Shown: positions 53,111 through 64,000 of the stretch, piece after piece | How the letters are laid out: every line of letters begins with the position of its first letter | Position numbering within the stretch: the first letter of the stretch is position 1 | Source: Aurelia coerulea | Lineage: Eukaryota; Cnidaria; Scyphozoa; Semaeostomeae; Ulmaridae | Length of the DNA: 64,000 nt | Assembly: GCA_039566865.1 (NCBI GenBank) | Contig: CM076943.1 | Location: 43,594,663-43,658,662, forward strand | Direction of reading: 5' to 3' | Made by a program: the position numbers and the translations under genes | Notes under the pieces: generated by a model | The model's input: only the letters and a program-made list of their open reading frames with translations | Told to the model about the DNA's origin: nothing | Database searches by the model: none

Positions 53111-53466
53111 CCCATATGAAGAGCGTTGTGTAGTAAGCCTTATAATTAGCCTAAATGTACGGATTATTGTACTTGCCTTCGCAACCAGCACATGGGCCTA
53201 ACCTCACTTTGTCCTCTCAAAACATTCACTCGGATTTAAAACCCAACAGTTTTCTGTAACGATCCCGGCGGATTTTGATGCTGTTATCATTTTTCAACAA
53301 TATTGACTGAATATTCTAAGTTTTTTAACTTTATTTTACGATTTATGCCTTGATGTTTCCATAGTTTTTCGAAGATTTACAACCTCATGCAAAATTCGCG
53401 GCAAAATGCGCACGCATACGTACTGGCGGCCATGACACCTAAATGCAAATTTCCCCTATCTTCCCC
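53111..53466. other. No gene; contains inverted partner of 47.6-kb tract
   Basis: Ends in ATGCAAATTTCCCCTATCTT (about 53444-53463), the reverse complement of the tract at about 47609-47628. The two could be the ends of a 5.85-kb element enclosing the satellite. Confidence 0.4.
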
Positions 53467-54258
53467 TAGACTTATGCCGATGTGTCTCTTGTTTCCCTGT
53501 GCTCTTTGACTTGATGATGGCGTTTCGGTCAACACTCATATTATTGAGACTCATAATATTACTCTGAAAAACCTGACCCTATTTAGGCCTAATATGCTGG
53601 GATTCCTAGCATACCAATCAGCTTGCGAGATTTGCGAATTACCATGGTTACGGCAAATCTGCTGGAACTTTTAGCCAATCAGGCGAGGTCTGGCAGGGCA
53701 GGTAGCAAAGGGAGGCTGTTCATCTTTTAATTTTCGCGATTTAGCGATTTCACAATCTTGATTCGCCAAACAAAATGCAAGATGGCTGACTCGGAGCTTC
53801 TGCACAAAACAGAAACACAGTCTGGAGTGGAGTTGCGCTAATTCCAGGCTGTTTATTTAAAACTTTTGAAGAGTGGAGATATCTTCGTGTCTGGCTGCAG
53901 GAACAGGGAAAACTTATTTCTTATTTTTAGAACTTATTGCTTTGCTTTGCTTTTATGTCCGCATCCACCCTAGCTACTTGCAAAGAACGAGCGAAGTCTT
54001 GCTGTGGACTTTGAACTCTAGAACGTCTCTAGGGAAACTAATCGAACGTCCTGAAATAAGCGAAAGATTTTTGTTCTTCACACAAAAAGACAAGTCCTTG
54101 GAGGTTTCGCAAAAATATTTCGCAAAATGTTTGGGCTCTCTGGCAGGCAATCTGAAAGCGAGACTTTACAAAATAGGGTCAGGTTTTTAACTGTTTCATT
54201 ATGAGTCCCTGTGAGCAAGGTACCGCAGGGATACAAGGGACTCATCGTCATAAGTCTA
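53467..54258. mobile_element. MULE-like miniature, copy C
   Basis: Ends TAGACTTATGCCGATGTGTC and TAGACTTATGACGATGAGTC (right, reverse complement). A 9-bp duplication ATCTTCCCC lies on both sides (53458-53466, 54259-54267). The ends match copies A and B; the interior is different and longer. Confidence 0.85.
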
Positions 54259-54385
54259 ATCTTCCCCTGACCCCTGGTTCCTACCAAGATAGCAAGGTGC
54301 AGAAATGTTTTGACCGCTGTACATAGAGCACTCTGCGCCTGCGGGTTGTTTTGGAAATCGGAGAGGCCAGAATTCCGCCGGCGCC

Positions 54386-56779
54386 TATGGCACGCGAAAA
54401 TCACAAAAACCCGATAATCCTAGTTTATCACTGATAAACTAGGATTATCACTTTGATAAACTAGGTTTATCACGATAAACTGGGTTTATCAACTGATAAA
54501 CTGAGATTATCAACATTTATTCGATAAACTGGGTTTATCAAAGTGATAAACTAGGTTTATCAACCAAAAATTTGATAAACTAGGATTATCAACTGATAAA
54601 CTAGGTTTATCGAATTCTATTGTTTATGATATTATCTCGTACCTATTGTTCGTAAACAAGACGCGCTTCAAACGCGAGTGCGTGTTCATGTTTTTTATTG
54701 TTGCAATTCCGGCCTAGCAACGGTCTAGCCAAGGGTATCATTTTTGACAATATTGGTCTAGCGAACGGTCATTATGTCATATTTGATACAAATTTGAATG
54801 TTGCGTATTGGTCCAGAGAATGGTCGAAATTGGTCTAGCCAAGGGTGCCATTTTCGTAAAAATTGTCTAGCCAACAGTACCATTTTGAATATGCTCGCGG
54901 CAGACCCCTTCCCAAAATTTAGCCATGAACCCCTTCCCCCCCCGCCCGTGTTCCGCACATATTTGGTTTGAGCACCAAAAACATGAACGCGCACCCGCGT
55001 TTAAAATGCTTCTTGTTTACGAACATTAGGTACGAGATAATCTCATAAACAACAGAATTCGATAAACCTAGTTTATCAGCTGATAATCCTAGTTCATCAA
55101 ATTTTTGGTTGATAAACCTAGTTTATCACTTTTATGGCACGCGAAAATCACAAAAACCTGATAATCCTAGTTTATCACTGATAAACTAGGATTATCACTT
55201 TGATAAACTAGGTTTATCACGATAAACTGGGTTTATCAACTGATAAACTGAGATTATCAACATTTATTCGATAAACTGGGTTTATCAAAGTGATAAACTA
55301 GGTTTATCAACCAAAAATTTGATAAACTAGGATTATCAACTGATAAACTAGGTTTATCGAATTCTATTGTTTATGATATTATCTCGTACCTATTGTTCGT
55401 AAACAAGACGCGCTTCAAACGCGAATGCGTGTTCATGTTTTTTATTGTTGCAATTCCGGCCTAGCAACGGTCTAGCCAAGGGTATCATTTTTGACAATAT
55501 TGGTCTAGCGAACGGTCATTATGTCATATTTGATACAAATTTGAATGTTGCGTATTGGTCCAGAGAATGGTCGAAATTGGTCTAGCCAAGGGTGCCATTT
55601 TCGTAAAAATTGTCTAGCCAACAGTACCATTTTGAATATGCTCGCGGCAGACCCCTTCCCAAAATTTAGCCATGAACCCCTTCCCCCCCCGCCCGTGTTC
55701 CGCACATATTTGGTTTGAGCACCAAAAACATGAACGCGCACCCGCGTTTAAAATGCTTCTTGTTTACGAACATTAGGTACGAGATAATCTCATAAACAAC
55801 AGAATTCGATAAACCTAGTTTATCAGCTGATAATCCTAGTTCATCAAATTTTTGGTTGATAAACCTAGTTTATCACTTTTATGGCACGCGAAAATCACAA
55901 AAACCTGATAATCCTAGTTTATCACTGATAAACTAGGATTATCACTTTGATAAACTAGGTTTATCACGATAAACTGGGTTTATCAACTGATAAACTGAGA
56001 TTATCAACATTTTTTCGATAAACTGGGTTTATCAAAGTGATAAACTAGGTTTATCAACCAAAAATTTGATGAACTAGGATTATCAGCTGATAAACTAGGT
56101 TTATCGAATTCTGTTGTTTATGAGATTATCTCGTACCTAATGTTCGTAAACAAGAAGCATTTTAAACGCGGGTGCGCGTTCATGCTTTTGGTGCTCAAAC
56201 CAAATATGTGCGGAACACGGGCGGGGGGGAAGGGGTTCATGGCTAAATTTTGGGAAGGGGTCTGCCGCGAGCATATTCAAAATGGTACTGTTGGCTAGAC
56301 AATTTTTACGAAAATGGCACCCTTGGCTAGACCAATTTCGACCATTCTCTGGACCAATACGCAACATTCAAATTTGTATCAAATATGACATAATGACCGT
56401 TCGCTAGACCAATATTGTCAAAAATGATACCCTTGGCTAGACCGTTGCTAGGCCGGAATTGCAACAATAAAAAACATGAACACGCACTCGCGTTTGAAGC
56501 GCGTCTTGTTTACGAACAATAGGTACGAGATAATATTATAAACAATAGAATTCGATAAACCTAGTTTATCAGTTGATAATCCTAGTTTATCAAATTTTTG
56601 GTTGATAAACCTAGTTTATCACTTTGATAAACCCAGTTTATCGAATAAATGTTGATAATCTCAGTTTATCAGTTGATAAACCCAGTTTATCGTGATAAAC
56701 CTAGTTTATCAAAGTGATAATCCTAGTTTATCAGTGATAAACTAGGATTATCGGGTTTTTGTGATTTTCGCGTGCCATA
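54386..56779. mobile_element. Foldback complex of 17-bp palindrome arrays
   Basis: Three units are joined: 54386-55134 and 55135-55881 in direct orientation (747-bp period, nearly identical) and 55882-56779 in inverted orientation. Each begins or ends with TATGGCACGCGAAAATCAC followed by an array of palindromes of the type GATAAACTAGGTTTATC. The first array has nine palindromes in about 200 bp. The middle segment contains TGGTCTAGCCAAGGGT motifs shared with 22322-22708. The outermost ends form an inverted pair. No coding capacity; a 78-residue frame repeats with the units and is not a gene. Confidence 0.88.
54411..54612. repeat. Palindrome array (nine 17-bp units)
   Basis: Units follow GATAAWCYNRGWTTATC, for example GATAAACTAGGATTATC and GATAAACTGGGTTTATC. 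Similar arrays lie at about 55157-55358, 55905-56110 and, inverted, 56556-56757. Confidence 0.92.
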
Positions 56780-57078
56780 TGCGCAACAGCGACCAAATCC
56801 TTGTTTTCAGTTCATGAGAAACGAGGAACCTTTCCTGATTGGCCAAAGCATATCCCCTTTGTTTGATGGAGTGTCTGTGTCTTTGTTCGAGTCTGCTGAT
56901 ATTCAATTGGCGTATGCATGAACAAAGATAGCCATAGAAACCCTTTTGTGATAAATGTGTGTCGGTGTTTTGTCTACCCTATTCATAGGCAGCTCTATTG
57001 AATCAAATTCAATGAGTTAGTTCCTCAATCCTTGGAACCGCGCGTGACCAAAAACAAGGATTTGGTCGCTGTTGCGCA
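56780..57078. mobile_element. Miniature with 27-bp perfect inverted ends (299 bp)
   Basis: Tips GCGCAACAGCGACCAAATCC continue for seven more identical bases on both ends. The interior has no ORF. It abuts the foldback complex at its left end. A duplication is not resolved. Confidence 0.78.
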
Positions 57079-58270
57079 GACTCCACTGGAGGAGAACCTC
57101 TCTGAAAAGAAATCAGTAGAGTCTGCACGCAGGCTACATGGCCTCGAATTTACCTTATGGTATGCTTTGATGAATACGAAAAGATAAATCATTTTTATCT
57201 GACCTTACAAATGTTTCTTGTTGCTGAAACGTAATATTTCATTGTTATGTCCTTTGAATATTTTGCAAAAACACACTTTTTCAAACGTAGAATGTTCAGT
57301 ATGTCAAAAGATGCTGGTTTCTCATACTAAATGTTTCATTTCAATGGGATTTCAATCCATTCAAGAAAGGATACAAAATTGTTTCAGCAGTCTAACGCGG
57401 TCTTTCCACATATCATATCTTCATGTTTTTTGGAGATACAAACATTCCGCTCATGTGAACCCGCTCAAGAAATGAAAAAAACAAAAACAAATAAGAATAA
57501 GAACAAATAGAGTCTTAATCATAATGGTCTGATTTTTTACTTGAAAGTCCTTTACGCTTGTAAATTTCAGGTTTTTTGGCTTATGCAAGCAATTTTTTCC
57601 CCAAATTTGTGTATATATTTTCATAAATTTTGCTGGTCTCTTCAACGGAATATTGTTTTTCGCTTCGATCATCTCGATAAGAACAAATGTAGCAGTTGAA
57701 CTGTTCCACATAAGAAAAATCCTGTCGCCACGAATATTTCTTATTTTTGTAAACAAGCCTAGGCTAAACATCAACAATTTCTCAACTTGGTGGTCTTTTA
57801 TCTAAAATACGTAAAACTTGAAGACTCATTTCTTTAAATTTGGCCACGACTGTTTTCGATCTTTTTGAGTGAACAATTGTTATAGAAATGGCTTTTTGGA
57901 TCTGTTTTTTGACCATGAATTGGTACATTGATCTTGGGCCAGCATTGATTTTTGTGTTGACAAGGCAGATATTTGCTCAAGCTCGATTCTTTTATTATTC
58001 AAAACAAAAATAAAGAAAAATTAATTAACTTGAAGGCATGTTTAAACGACGTCATCATTTTTTTTGCTGGTGTTTTCGTTTGTGTTCGGTTTTCGTTAGT
58101 AATGTAATAAATTTTTAGGGTTTGATACCCAAGTTCATTGTTGTGGTTCATAGGCAGCCTTAACGCTGTCTTTGAAACTGTTTGTTTATGATGTGAATTC
58201 TAATTCACTTTATCTATTTTTTCGAAGCGGCCAGCGTAGAGGATAAATGTAGCTAGGGTTCATTGCAGGG
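57079..58270. other. No recognisable gene
   Basis: AT-rich. A 108-residue minus-strand frame at 57451-57777 has no known motif. Confidence 0.5.
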
Positions 58271-58434
58271 TATATGCCGAATTGTATAGCATACAGAACT
58301 CCCAACTCACGGTAGCCAAACAGGCCTAAAAAGTCTCACGATAACACAACAACAACCGAACTAAAACGTGTCCTTACCTCTACTTCAGTACGAGGTTGAA
58401 ACGAAATGGTCTACAACGTCATAATCCGCATACA
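58271..58434 (-). repeat. 3' LTR of BEL/Pao element
   Basis: On the minus strand it begins TGTATGCGG after the polypurine tract and ends CGGCATATA. The 164-bp length is short for BEL/Pao and rests on the inferred start, because the upstream LTR lies mostly outside the window. Confidence 0.65.
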
Positions 58435-58485
58435 CTCCCCTAAAAGTTTAGTGAATGCTAAAGTTTTACCTACAGTTTTCACAAC

Positions 58486-61400
58486 TCACTCATCGTCCAA
58501 CATCAGCTGTGTTTTAGCATCTGCATTCTTTGCGGCTGTTCTGCGCTCTCTTGAATGAACTCTTTCCTTGTTCTCCATCACTGGTGCTTCTGCAGACATC
58601 TCACTTCTGATTTCCAGCGGACATAACAACTGTAAAGGTCTCTCCAGACGATTTCCTTTGTGCAAAACAATTGCTCCTCGAATAACGCCGTCCTTCCCTT
58701 TGACATGTTGTAAAACTCTACCCTTCATCCACAATCCGCGATTCTTCTCCTCTCCGACGATCAGAACTACTTCACCAACTTCTGGTACAACTGCTTCTGT
58801 TCTGTTGATTCGATGATAGTCCATCAAACTTCTCACATACTCTCGTGACCATCTTGACCAAGAATGTGCTCTTGCATTCTCGAGTCTTCTTTGAAACTTT
58901 GTCACATTGTCCATATCTACTTCCAGGTCTTCCAAAGTGTGAGCATTTTGACCCCACATTATACTATTAGGGGTGAGAACTTTACCCTCCCCAACCTCAC
59001 TTTCTATGTATGTTAAAGGGCGATTATTTAAGTGGCGCTCAATATCTATAATTACGGATTCTAGTTGCTCAAAGGAGAGGTGAGAACGACCCAAGGTTTT
59101 GTAAAGAGTACCCTTGATGTCCTTGATAAGCCGTTCGTATATAGACCCCCACCAAGGAGATCTACTCAAATTGAAGTTCCACTTGATTTCCTGTCTCGCA
59201 AGATAATCATGCAATGATTCACTCCTCCGCAACTTCTTGATCCACTCAGCTGTGGCTTTAAATGCTCCCCCATTGTCTGAAACGATGACTGATGGTCTTG
59301 TTTTCCTTGCAATAAATGCGTTCAGCTTCCTTATGAATTCTTCTGCTGTCTGTGATTTGGTCACTTCCAAATGTACGGCTCTTATGGTAGCACACGTGAA
59401 AATAATGATATAAGCTTTTGCCTCTTCTCTCTTTCCAACTTTGTAAAGTATGGGTCCTGCGAAATCTACTCCAGTAAATTCGAATGGTCGACTTACTTCG
59501 GTGCGGAATTTCGGCAATGGTGCTGTTAAATTTGCTCCATACGGTTTCGTTGAAAATACCTTGCATATGTTGCAATTGCGTATATGTCTCTTGGCAAGCG
59601 TTCTCAGATGTAGAATGTGCCAGTTCTCTCTAATTGCTGTCATTGTGCTTACCAACCCAAGATGCTTTACTTTCTCGTGTTCGTGTTGTATTAACTTCCG
59701 TGTAAATACTCCATTTTCAAGGTAAATTGGCTGGTATTCTTGTATTCTGCCAACACACCTAAGGATCCCTGTCTTTGGATCCTGTTCCAGCTTCCATCCA
59801 GGTCTTTCTAATTTCTCTGGTATGTCTCTCTGTGCTCTCAAAATCCAATACTCCCTGGCTTTTTGGATTTCTTCCGTTGTCAATGGTCCACTCGATTTCT
59901 TTGTCTTGTTGACTTTGGCTCTGCAGTTGTTTATAAATCTCAGGGTCCAAGCTGTCACTCTCAGGGTGGTCCAGTAGGATTTACGCTCTAATAAACTATC
60001 CCACTCATCTGGTATAACTTCTGTCTCCCTGGAATAAGCTACGATTTCTTTGATAGGTTTAGCTTCATCGTTTGATTTCTTTGAACTCTTTAAAACTGGT
60101 TGTGTGGGCCAGTCTTCCTCATTCAACAACCAACTTGGTCCATCAAACCAATCCCCCTTTTCTGTTTTCTCTATAGACGCCCCTCTACTTCCTAGATCGG
60201 CAATGTTCTTGTCAGTTGGACAATGTTTCCACTTAACTTTATTCTCTTCTGTGATCTCTGACATCTTCCGTACTCTATTGGATACAAAGGTCTTCCACGT
60301 TTTTCCTGGATTCGTTATCCAATATAACGCAACCATGCTGTCCATCCAGACAGTAACTGACTGAATGGGCAGTCCCTGTAATGCTTTACATAGATTTCTC
60401 ACCATGTTAGCAGCCATAAGACCACTGATTAACTCTAATCTTGCTATAGATGTGTTCTTCTTTGCAATTCTTGACTTTGATGTTAAAAGCCCCATAACTC
60501 TGTTAGTTTCATCCTCAACTATAGCTATTGTGACTGTGGAACAAGCGATTTCGCTTGCATCTGCAAACTGATGTATGTGAACTGCTTTAACTCTCTTCTC
60601 TGCTTTAATCAAACTTCTTGGAACTTTTACATTTCTAAGCTGATTTGTCCACTTCAGCCACTCTCTTTTTACATCTGCAGATACTTCTTTGTTCCATTGA
60701 TTATTTTCTTCACATGCCTCTCTGTATATGCGTTTTCCTTCAACTAGCGTGGGTGACATTAAGCCTAATGGATCATAGATACTCCCCAACTTACTTAAAA
60801 TTGATCTCTTTGTTACTGTCTGGTCTTTTGCCTGTTTTGGAATCTGTACTTCAAACGTATCATTCTCTTTATCCCATATATGGCCTAAGATTTTGCTTGG
60901 GTTTTGCATCCCTTCACTCTCTAATTCTTTGATATTAGATTCCCATTTGTGAACTGGGAACTTTCCCTTTTGTAGGATATCTGTTGCTTCCAGTTTGAAT
61001 CTCTCCAACTGTTCTTTGCTATTTCCTGTGGTCATGAGATTATCTACGTACGTGTTCTCTCGCAGCTCTTTGGTTGTTTCGTCATAGATGTCTGTATATT
61101 TATCAAAATGATACCTCAGGGTCGCTCCTAAAATGAATGGGCTGGCTTCTGCTCCAAACGGAACCCTAGCAAAGCGTAGGTGTTCCTCTCTGCCGTTGAT
61201 GTTGAATAGAAATCTGAATGCATCTCTATCCTCTTGAGCTATACCTATCTGCAAAAAGGCTTTCTGCAGATCTCCTATCAGCAGATTTGCAGACATCCTG
61301 GCTCTCACCATGATATCCCATAACTGTGGTTGCAAAGCTGGGCCGGTGTACATGCATTCATTAAGGCTATTTCCCAATGGGCTTGGCCGAGCACTTGCGT

Positions 61401-63780
61401 CAAAGACCATTCGTACCTTTGTTGTTGATGCCTCTTCTCTTACTACAGGCTTGTGGGGCAGATAAAATACTCTCTCCCCCCTGATTTCTCCTTCTGGCAC
61501 TCTTTCCACTATCCTCTCTTTCAACTGTGTTTCCACTATGTCTTGATATGCGTGTTTCAGTTCAGGGTTCCTTTCTAACTTGCTCTCCACATTCTTTAGG
61601 CGAGATCTACTTTGTACTTCATTACTTTCTGTTATTTTGTTTCCTGGAATCCAAGGTACTTTGACTTCGTACCTCCCATCCTTGTCTTGTGTCACATTCT
61701 CATTGAATTCTCTATGAATATCAGACAGGTCATTCTCCCCCCTGTCTTCCACACCAAGAATGTCAATACTGTAAAGTCTCTCATAATCTGTGCTATCTTT
61801 TGTATACATGCATGTACTACTAGTTTTGTCTCCACCATGAATGATATATCCAAATGTTGTACCCTCTACTATGGGCTCTCCACTCCTACCCTTGTAAACT
61901 TCTTCTGTTTTGATTTTACAATATGTATTGTCTCCCAAGATCAAATGGATGGTGTATCTATTGTCTGATTGTGTGTAAAATCTTTTGTCTTTTGTATGAT
62001 CAAACTTGTCTTTCAACTCTGTGATGTTTGGTCTTTCAACTGTTGTAAAATCTGATAAATTCACCCCTGTCACTTCAATTCTCTCTCTAGATGTTCCATC
62101 CAATGAATTGATTGTTATCTGGTAAATTGGTAATGACTGTTTCTTTGTTCCAGTCACTGTCACAAGATGTCTTGATTCATATCTAATTGGTTTTAATTCC
62201 AGCTTCTTTGCAGCATCTTTGGATATGAAATCTCTTCCAGCACCTGTGTCTAAATGTGCCCAGAATGTTTCACCCTGCACTTTCAATGGAATAATGGCTG
62301 GCAATGTTTTCTCTTCAATTGGCTGGGGTTGTTTTGTGTACCCTGTCAGACTAGCTTGCTCTTTATTGTCACAAAGACTTGTGTGATGTCTTGCTTTACA
62401 CTTAAAGCATCCTCTGCTGTGGCATTTGTTTTCTCTGTGCCCATGTCTTCCACAGTTGAAGCATAGTCTTCTATCAACAAAGAATTTCTTCCTTTTGTCC
62501 AGAGTTTCATATGTTGGGCATGTATCTCCCCAATGGCTTTCTTTACAGAAAATACAAAGGGGTCCTTGTCTAATTGGAATTGCAGCAGAAGCTCCCCCCT
62601 CTCCCTTGGAAAACCAATGTTTCTCTTTCTTTGGGATTTCTGCTGCAGTATCTGTTTCCTCTGGCTTATTTCTCTTGAGCCATTTTCCCAGGTTATCAAT
62701 GAGATCTCCCATACCCCACTGCTCCCACTCATCATCAATGCGGACAATATCAGGTTTCACATGAGGCAGTTTATTGATTGTTGTCATCACCAGACCTCCA
62801 AGTGTGTCTCCTTTTTCTAATGTTTGCAAGGCATCATAACTTTTGCTGAGCTTCTCATAAAAGGTTGAAACTTTTCCATAATTTGTTCCCTTTATTGTAG
62901 ATAAATTGATAATTTCACTGACATGTGCATTTACTACCATTTGTGTTTGCCCATACTCTTTTGCTAACCTTTCCCAGGCTGTTTTGTACCCAATTGTACC
63001 AGGTCTCAGGTTAGAAATTTTGTCTCTAACTTTTGGGCACACCATTTCTAGAAGATAGCCAAATTTTATTTCATCTGTTACCTTTTTGTTATGCACTTGA
63101 GTGATAAACATGTTCTCAAATCTCACCCAATCACATGCTGTACCATTAAAGGCTGTTATTTTCAACTTTGGTAATTTTGCTTGATCAATTTGATGGTTTT
63201 TCTCTGCTTCCATTTTCTTCTCTACCATTTCTAGCTCTGCTCTCATTTTTTGCTCCCATAAATCTTTCTCTAGTTGGTATCTTTGTTTTCTAGATTCTTC
63301 TTCAAACTGTGCTTGCTGCTCTTGAACCTCTGCCAATCTTTGCTGCTCAACTTGACGTTTGAGCTGTGACTCTCTCAAAATCTCCCTCTCCTTATCTTGT
63401 GCTACTCTGTTTTGTTGTTCTATCAAAACCTTTGTTAGCTTTCCCTTCTGGTCAACCCATGGCATGTACCTATCCTTTAAATTCTTTTTCCATTGTCTTA
63501 CATCTCTGCTTGTTTCTCCTTCACTAATCTTAAGTTCCTGTATCTGTGAACTTAAAGCTAATATCTTATTTTGTAGTTGATCTATTCTCTCAGAGACCAG
63601 CTTTATCTCCTGCATGTCATTGTCATGAATTAATTCATCTATTTGCTCAGAATAAAATTGCAATTTTGCTATCTCTTTCTCAATTTCTCTCTCACACTTC
63701 TGTTTTTCATCATTCTTGAGTACCTCTACTACTTCCCTGGGGTCCTCAGCCTCTCCTTGAGCATTGTTATCAGAATGCAT
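58486..63780 (-). CDS. BEL/Pao Gag-Pol polyprotein
   Basis: A single uninterrupted frame of 1764 residues. Order: a coiled-coil Gln/Glu-rich N-terminus (about 20-200); a Gag DUF1759-type domain (about 203-370, [20 protein letters not shown]); three zinc knuckles (C409-C421, C440-C453, C458-C470). Then an aspartic protease with DTG at 511-513, and reverse transcriptase (about 740-960) with catalytic Asp in [10 protein letters not shown] and YVDN at 911-914. An RNase H-like/A17-type region (about 990-1200, [14 protein letters not shown]) follows. The integrase zinc domain has H1368, H1373, C1403 and C1406; its core has D1439, D1502 and E1549. The last part is a DUF5641-like C-terminus (about 1640-1720). 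The order protease-RT-RNaseH-integrase is that of BEL/Pao. No envelope gene is seen. The Asn in YVDN, where YVDD is the textbook motif, is noted separately. Confidence 0.95.
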   Translation of the reverse strand: MHSDNNAQGEAEDPREVVEVLKNDEKQKCEREIEKEIAKLQFYSEQIDELIHDNDMQEIKLVSERIDQLQNKILALSSQIQELKISEGETSRDVRQWKKNLKDRYMPWVDQKGKLTKVLIEQQNRVAQDKEREILRESQLKRQVEQQRLAEVQEQQAQFEEESRKQRYQLEKDLWEQKMRAELEMVEKKMEAEKNHQIDQAKLPKLKITAFNGTACDWVRFENMFITQVHNKKVTDEIKFGYLLEMVCPKVRDKISNLRPGTIGYKTAWERLAKEYGQTQMVVNAHVSEIINLSTIKGTNYGKVSTFYEKLSKSYDALQTLEKGDTLGGLVMTTINKLPHVKPDIVRIDDEWEQWGMGDLIDNLGKWLKRNKPEETDTAAEIPKKEKHWFSKGEGGASAAIPIRQGPLCIFCKESHWGDTCPTYETLDKRKKFFVDRRLCFNCGRHGHRENKCHSRGCFKCKARHHTSLCDNKEQASLTGYTKQPQPIEEKTLPAIIPLKVQGETFWAHLDTGAGRDFISKDAAKKLELKPIRYESRHLVTVTGTKKQSLPIYQITINSLDGTSRERIEVTGVNLSDFTTVERPNITELKDKFDHTKDKRFYTQSDNRYTIHLILGDNTYCKIKTEEVYKGRSGEPIVEGTTFGYIIHGGDKTSSTCMYTKDSTDYERLYSIDILGVEDRGENDLSDIHREFNENVTQDKDGRYEVKVPWIPGNKITESNEVQSRSRLKNVESKLERNPELKHAYQDIVETQLKERIVERVPEGEIRGERVFYLPHKPVVREEASTTKVRMVFDASARPSPLGNSLNECMYTGPALQPQLWDIMVRARMSANLLIGDLQKAFLQIGIAQEDRDAFRFLFNINGREEHLRFARVPFGAEASPFILGATLRYHFDKYTDIYDETTKELRENTYVDNLMTTGNSKEQLERFKLEATDILQKGKFPVHKWESNIKELESEGMQNPSKILGHIWDKENDTFEVQIPKQAKDQTVTKRSILSKLGSIYDPLGLMSPTLVEGKRIYREACEENNQWNKEVSADVKREWLKWTNQLRNVKVPRSLIKAEKRVKAVHIHQFADASEIACSTVTIAIVEDETNRVMGLLTSKSRIAKKNTSIARLELISGLMAANMVRNLCKALQGLPIQSVTVWMDSMVALYWITNPGKTWKTFVSNRVRKMSEITEENKVKWKHCPTDKNIADLGSRGASIEKTEKGDWFDGPSWLLNEEDWPTQPVLKSSKKSNDEAKPIKEIVAYSRETEVIPDEWDSLLERKSYWTTLRVTAWTLRFINNCRAKVNKTKKSSGPLTTEEIQKAREYWILRAQRDIPEKLERPGWKLEQDPKTGILRCVGRIQEYQPIYLENGVFTRKLIQHEHEKVKHLGLVSTMTAIRENWHILHLRTLAKRHIRNCNICKVFSTKPYGANLTAPLPKFRTEVSRPFEFTGVDFAGPILYKVGKREEAKAYIIIFTCATIRAVHLEVTKSQTAEEFIRKLNAFIARKTRPSVIVSDNGGAFKATAEWIKKLRRSESLHDYLARQEIKWNFNLSRSPWWGSIYERLIKDIKGTLYKTLGRSHLSFEQLESVIIDIERHLNNRPLTYIESEVGEGKVLTPNSIMWGQNAHTLEDLEVDMDNVTKFQRRLENARAHSWSRWSREYVRSLMDYHRINRTEAVVPEVGEVVLIVGEEKNRGLWMKGRVLQHVKGKDGVIRGAIVLHKGNRLERPLQLLCPLEIRSEMSAEAPVMENKERVHSRERRTAAKNADAKTQLMLDDE

Positions 63781-63949
63781 AATCCTAACTAGCCTACTGG
63801 GTGGGCCCCCCTAAACTGTTTGCTTATATCTGTTGTATGTTAATATTAATTTCCCTTTACCTAAGCATATGTCACCTAAGTAAGGCGGAAATTGCTCACA
63901 AAATCTCACAAATAAATGTATGTAATTGTTGTAAATCTTACCAACAGGT

Positions 63950-63967
63950 TCTTTGCGAGGATCGCCA
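63950..63967 (-). promoter_or_regulatory. Probable primer-binding site
   Basis: On the minus strand, TGGCGATCCTCGCAAAG lies just inside the 5' LTR edge. A TGGCGA start is common for tRNA-primed LTR elements. The priming tRNA is not determined. Confidence 0.5.
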
Positions 63968-63969
63968 CA

Positions 63970-64000
63970 TATATGCCGAATTGTATAGCATACAGAACTC
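63970..64000 (-). repeat. 5' LTR of BEL/Pao element (inner edge only)
   Basis: The last 31 bases of the window repeat the 3' end of the downstream LTR. The rest is outside the window. Confidence 0.8.

Larger units (their letters stand above)
58271..64000 (-). mobile_element. BEL/Pao LTR retrotransposon (5' LTR cut by window end)
   Basis: The Gag-Pol ORF is intact and the 3' LTR (58271-58434) shares its terminal TATATGCCGAATTGTATAGC with the segment at 63970-64000, the edge of the 5' LTR. A purine-rich TTTTAGGGGAG precedes the 3' LTR. A primer-binding-like TGGCGATCCTCGC follows the 5' LTR on the minus strand. Integrity of the ORF suggests a young copy. Confidence 0.93.

Noticed and set aside
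54758..55741. Identical 78-residue minus-strand frames repeated 747 bp apart
   Set aside because: They follow from the tandem duplication of foldback units and overlap the TGGTCTAGCC motif region; no protein family resemblance.

Overview
This is an AT-rich eukaryotic window, almost certainly from a marine invertebrate and most likely a cnidarian. The inference rests on intron-type splice signals, several CR1/L2-like LINEs, a BEL/Pao retrotransposon, many hAT miniatures with poly-G/poly-C ends, an ShKT-domain exon and a SWIM zinc-finger fragment; no species is identified. No complete host gene is visible. Most of the window is mobile DNA inserted into mobile DNA. LAYOUT: 1-3.1 kb has no recognisable gene. 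3.1-20.3 kb is a five-layer nest whose outer four layers are confirmed by target-site duplications: a LINE remnant (3.1-20.3 kb) is interrupted by a second LINE (3501-19783, duplication AAAATCGTG); that is interrupted by a 14.2-kb CACTA/EnSpm-like DNA element (4167-18382, duplication TCT); that is interrupted by a hAT element (8543-15130, duplication TTAGCTTT); and inside the hAT sits a 5.0-kb DNA transposon with terminal inverted repeats of about 0.67 kb (9661-14683), encoding a transposase-like protein of an unassigned family. Removing each insertion restores the reading frame or sequence of the layer outside it. The CACTA-like element shows no transposase of its own but carries a threefold duplicated, apparently spliced minus-strand unit. 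Its introns each hold a near-invariant 95-nt block that can fold into a closed two-hairpin structure. This is the best candidate in the window for something undescribed. 20.7-24.5 kb holds tandem arrays and a small non-autonomous LTR retrotransposon with a Gag-protease-like ORF only. 24.9-29.4 kb is a third LINE, broken into colinear endonuclease and reverse-transcriptase pieces. 29.5-33.6 kb is a 2-kb inverted repeat and a three-copy tandem repeat, each with a hAT miniature inside. 34.0-36.0 kb is a mariner-like pair of ends around a long-TIR element holding a broken SWIM-domain gene. 36.5 kb has one ShKT-domain exon. 37.5-40.3 kb is a minus-strand gene fragment of two phase-compatible exons, one disrupted by two hAT elements with clean 8-bp duplications. 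40.3-47.1 kb holds more miniatures, a 23-bp minisatellite, two MULE-like elements (one with a clear 9-bp duplication) and a TTAA-flanked element. 51.6-53.1 kb is a 212-bp satellite. 54.4-56.8 kb is a foldback complex built from arrays of a 17-bp palindrome. 58.3-64.0 kb is a BEL/Pao retrotransposon on the minus strand with an uninterrupted 1764-residue Gag-Pol ORF; its upstream LTR runs off the window. HOW IT FITS TOGETHER: the genes are those of transposable elements, and the parts with host-like architecture (the RNA-bearing spliced unit, the ShKT exon, the disrupted two-exon gene) lie in or beside them. Alignments were done by eye; no search or folding program was run.
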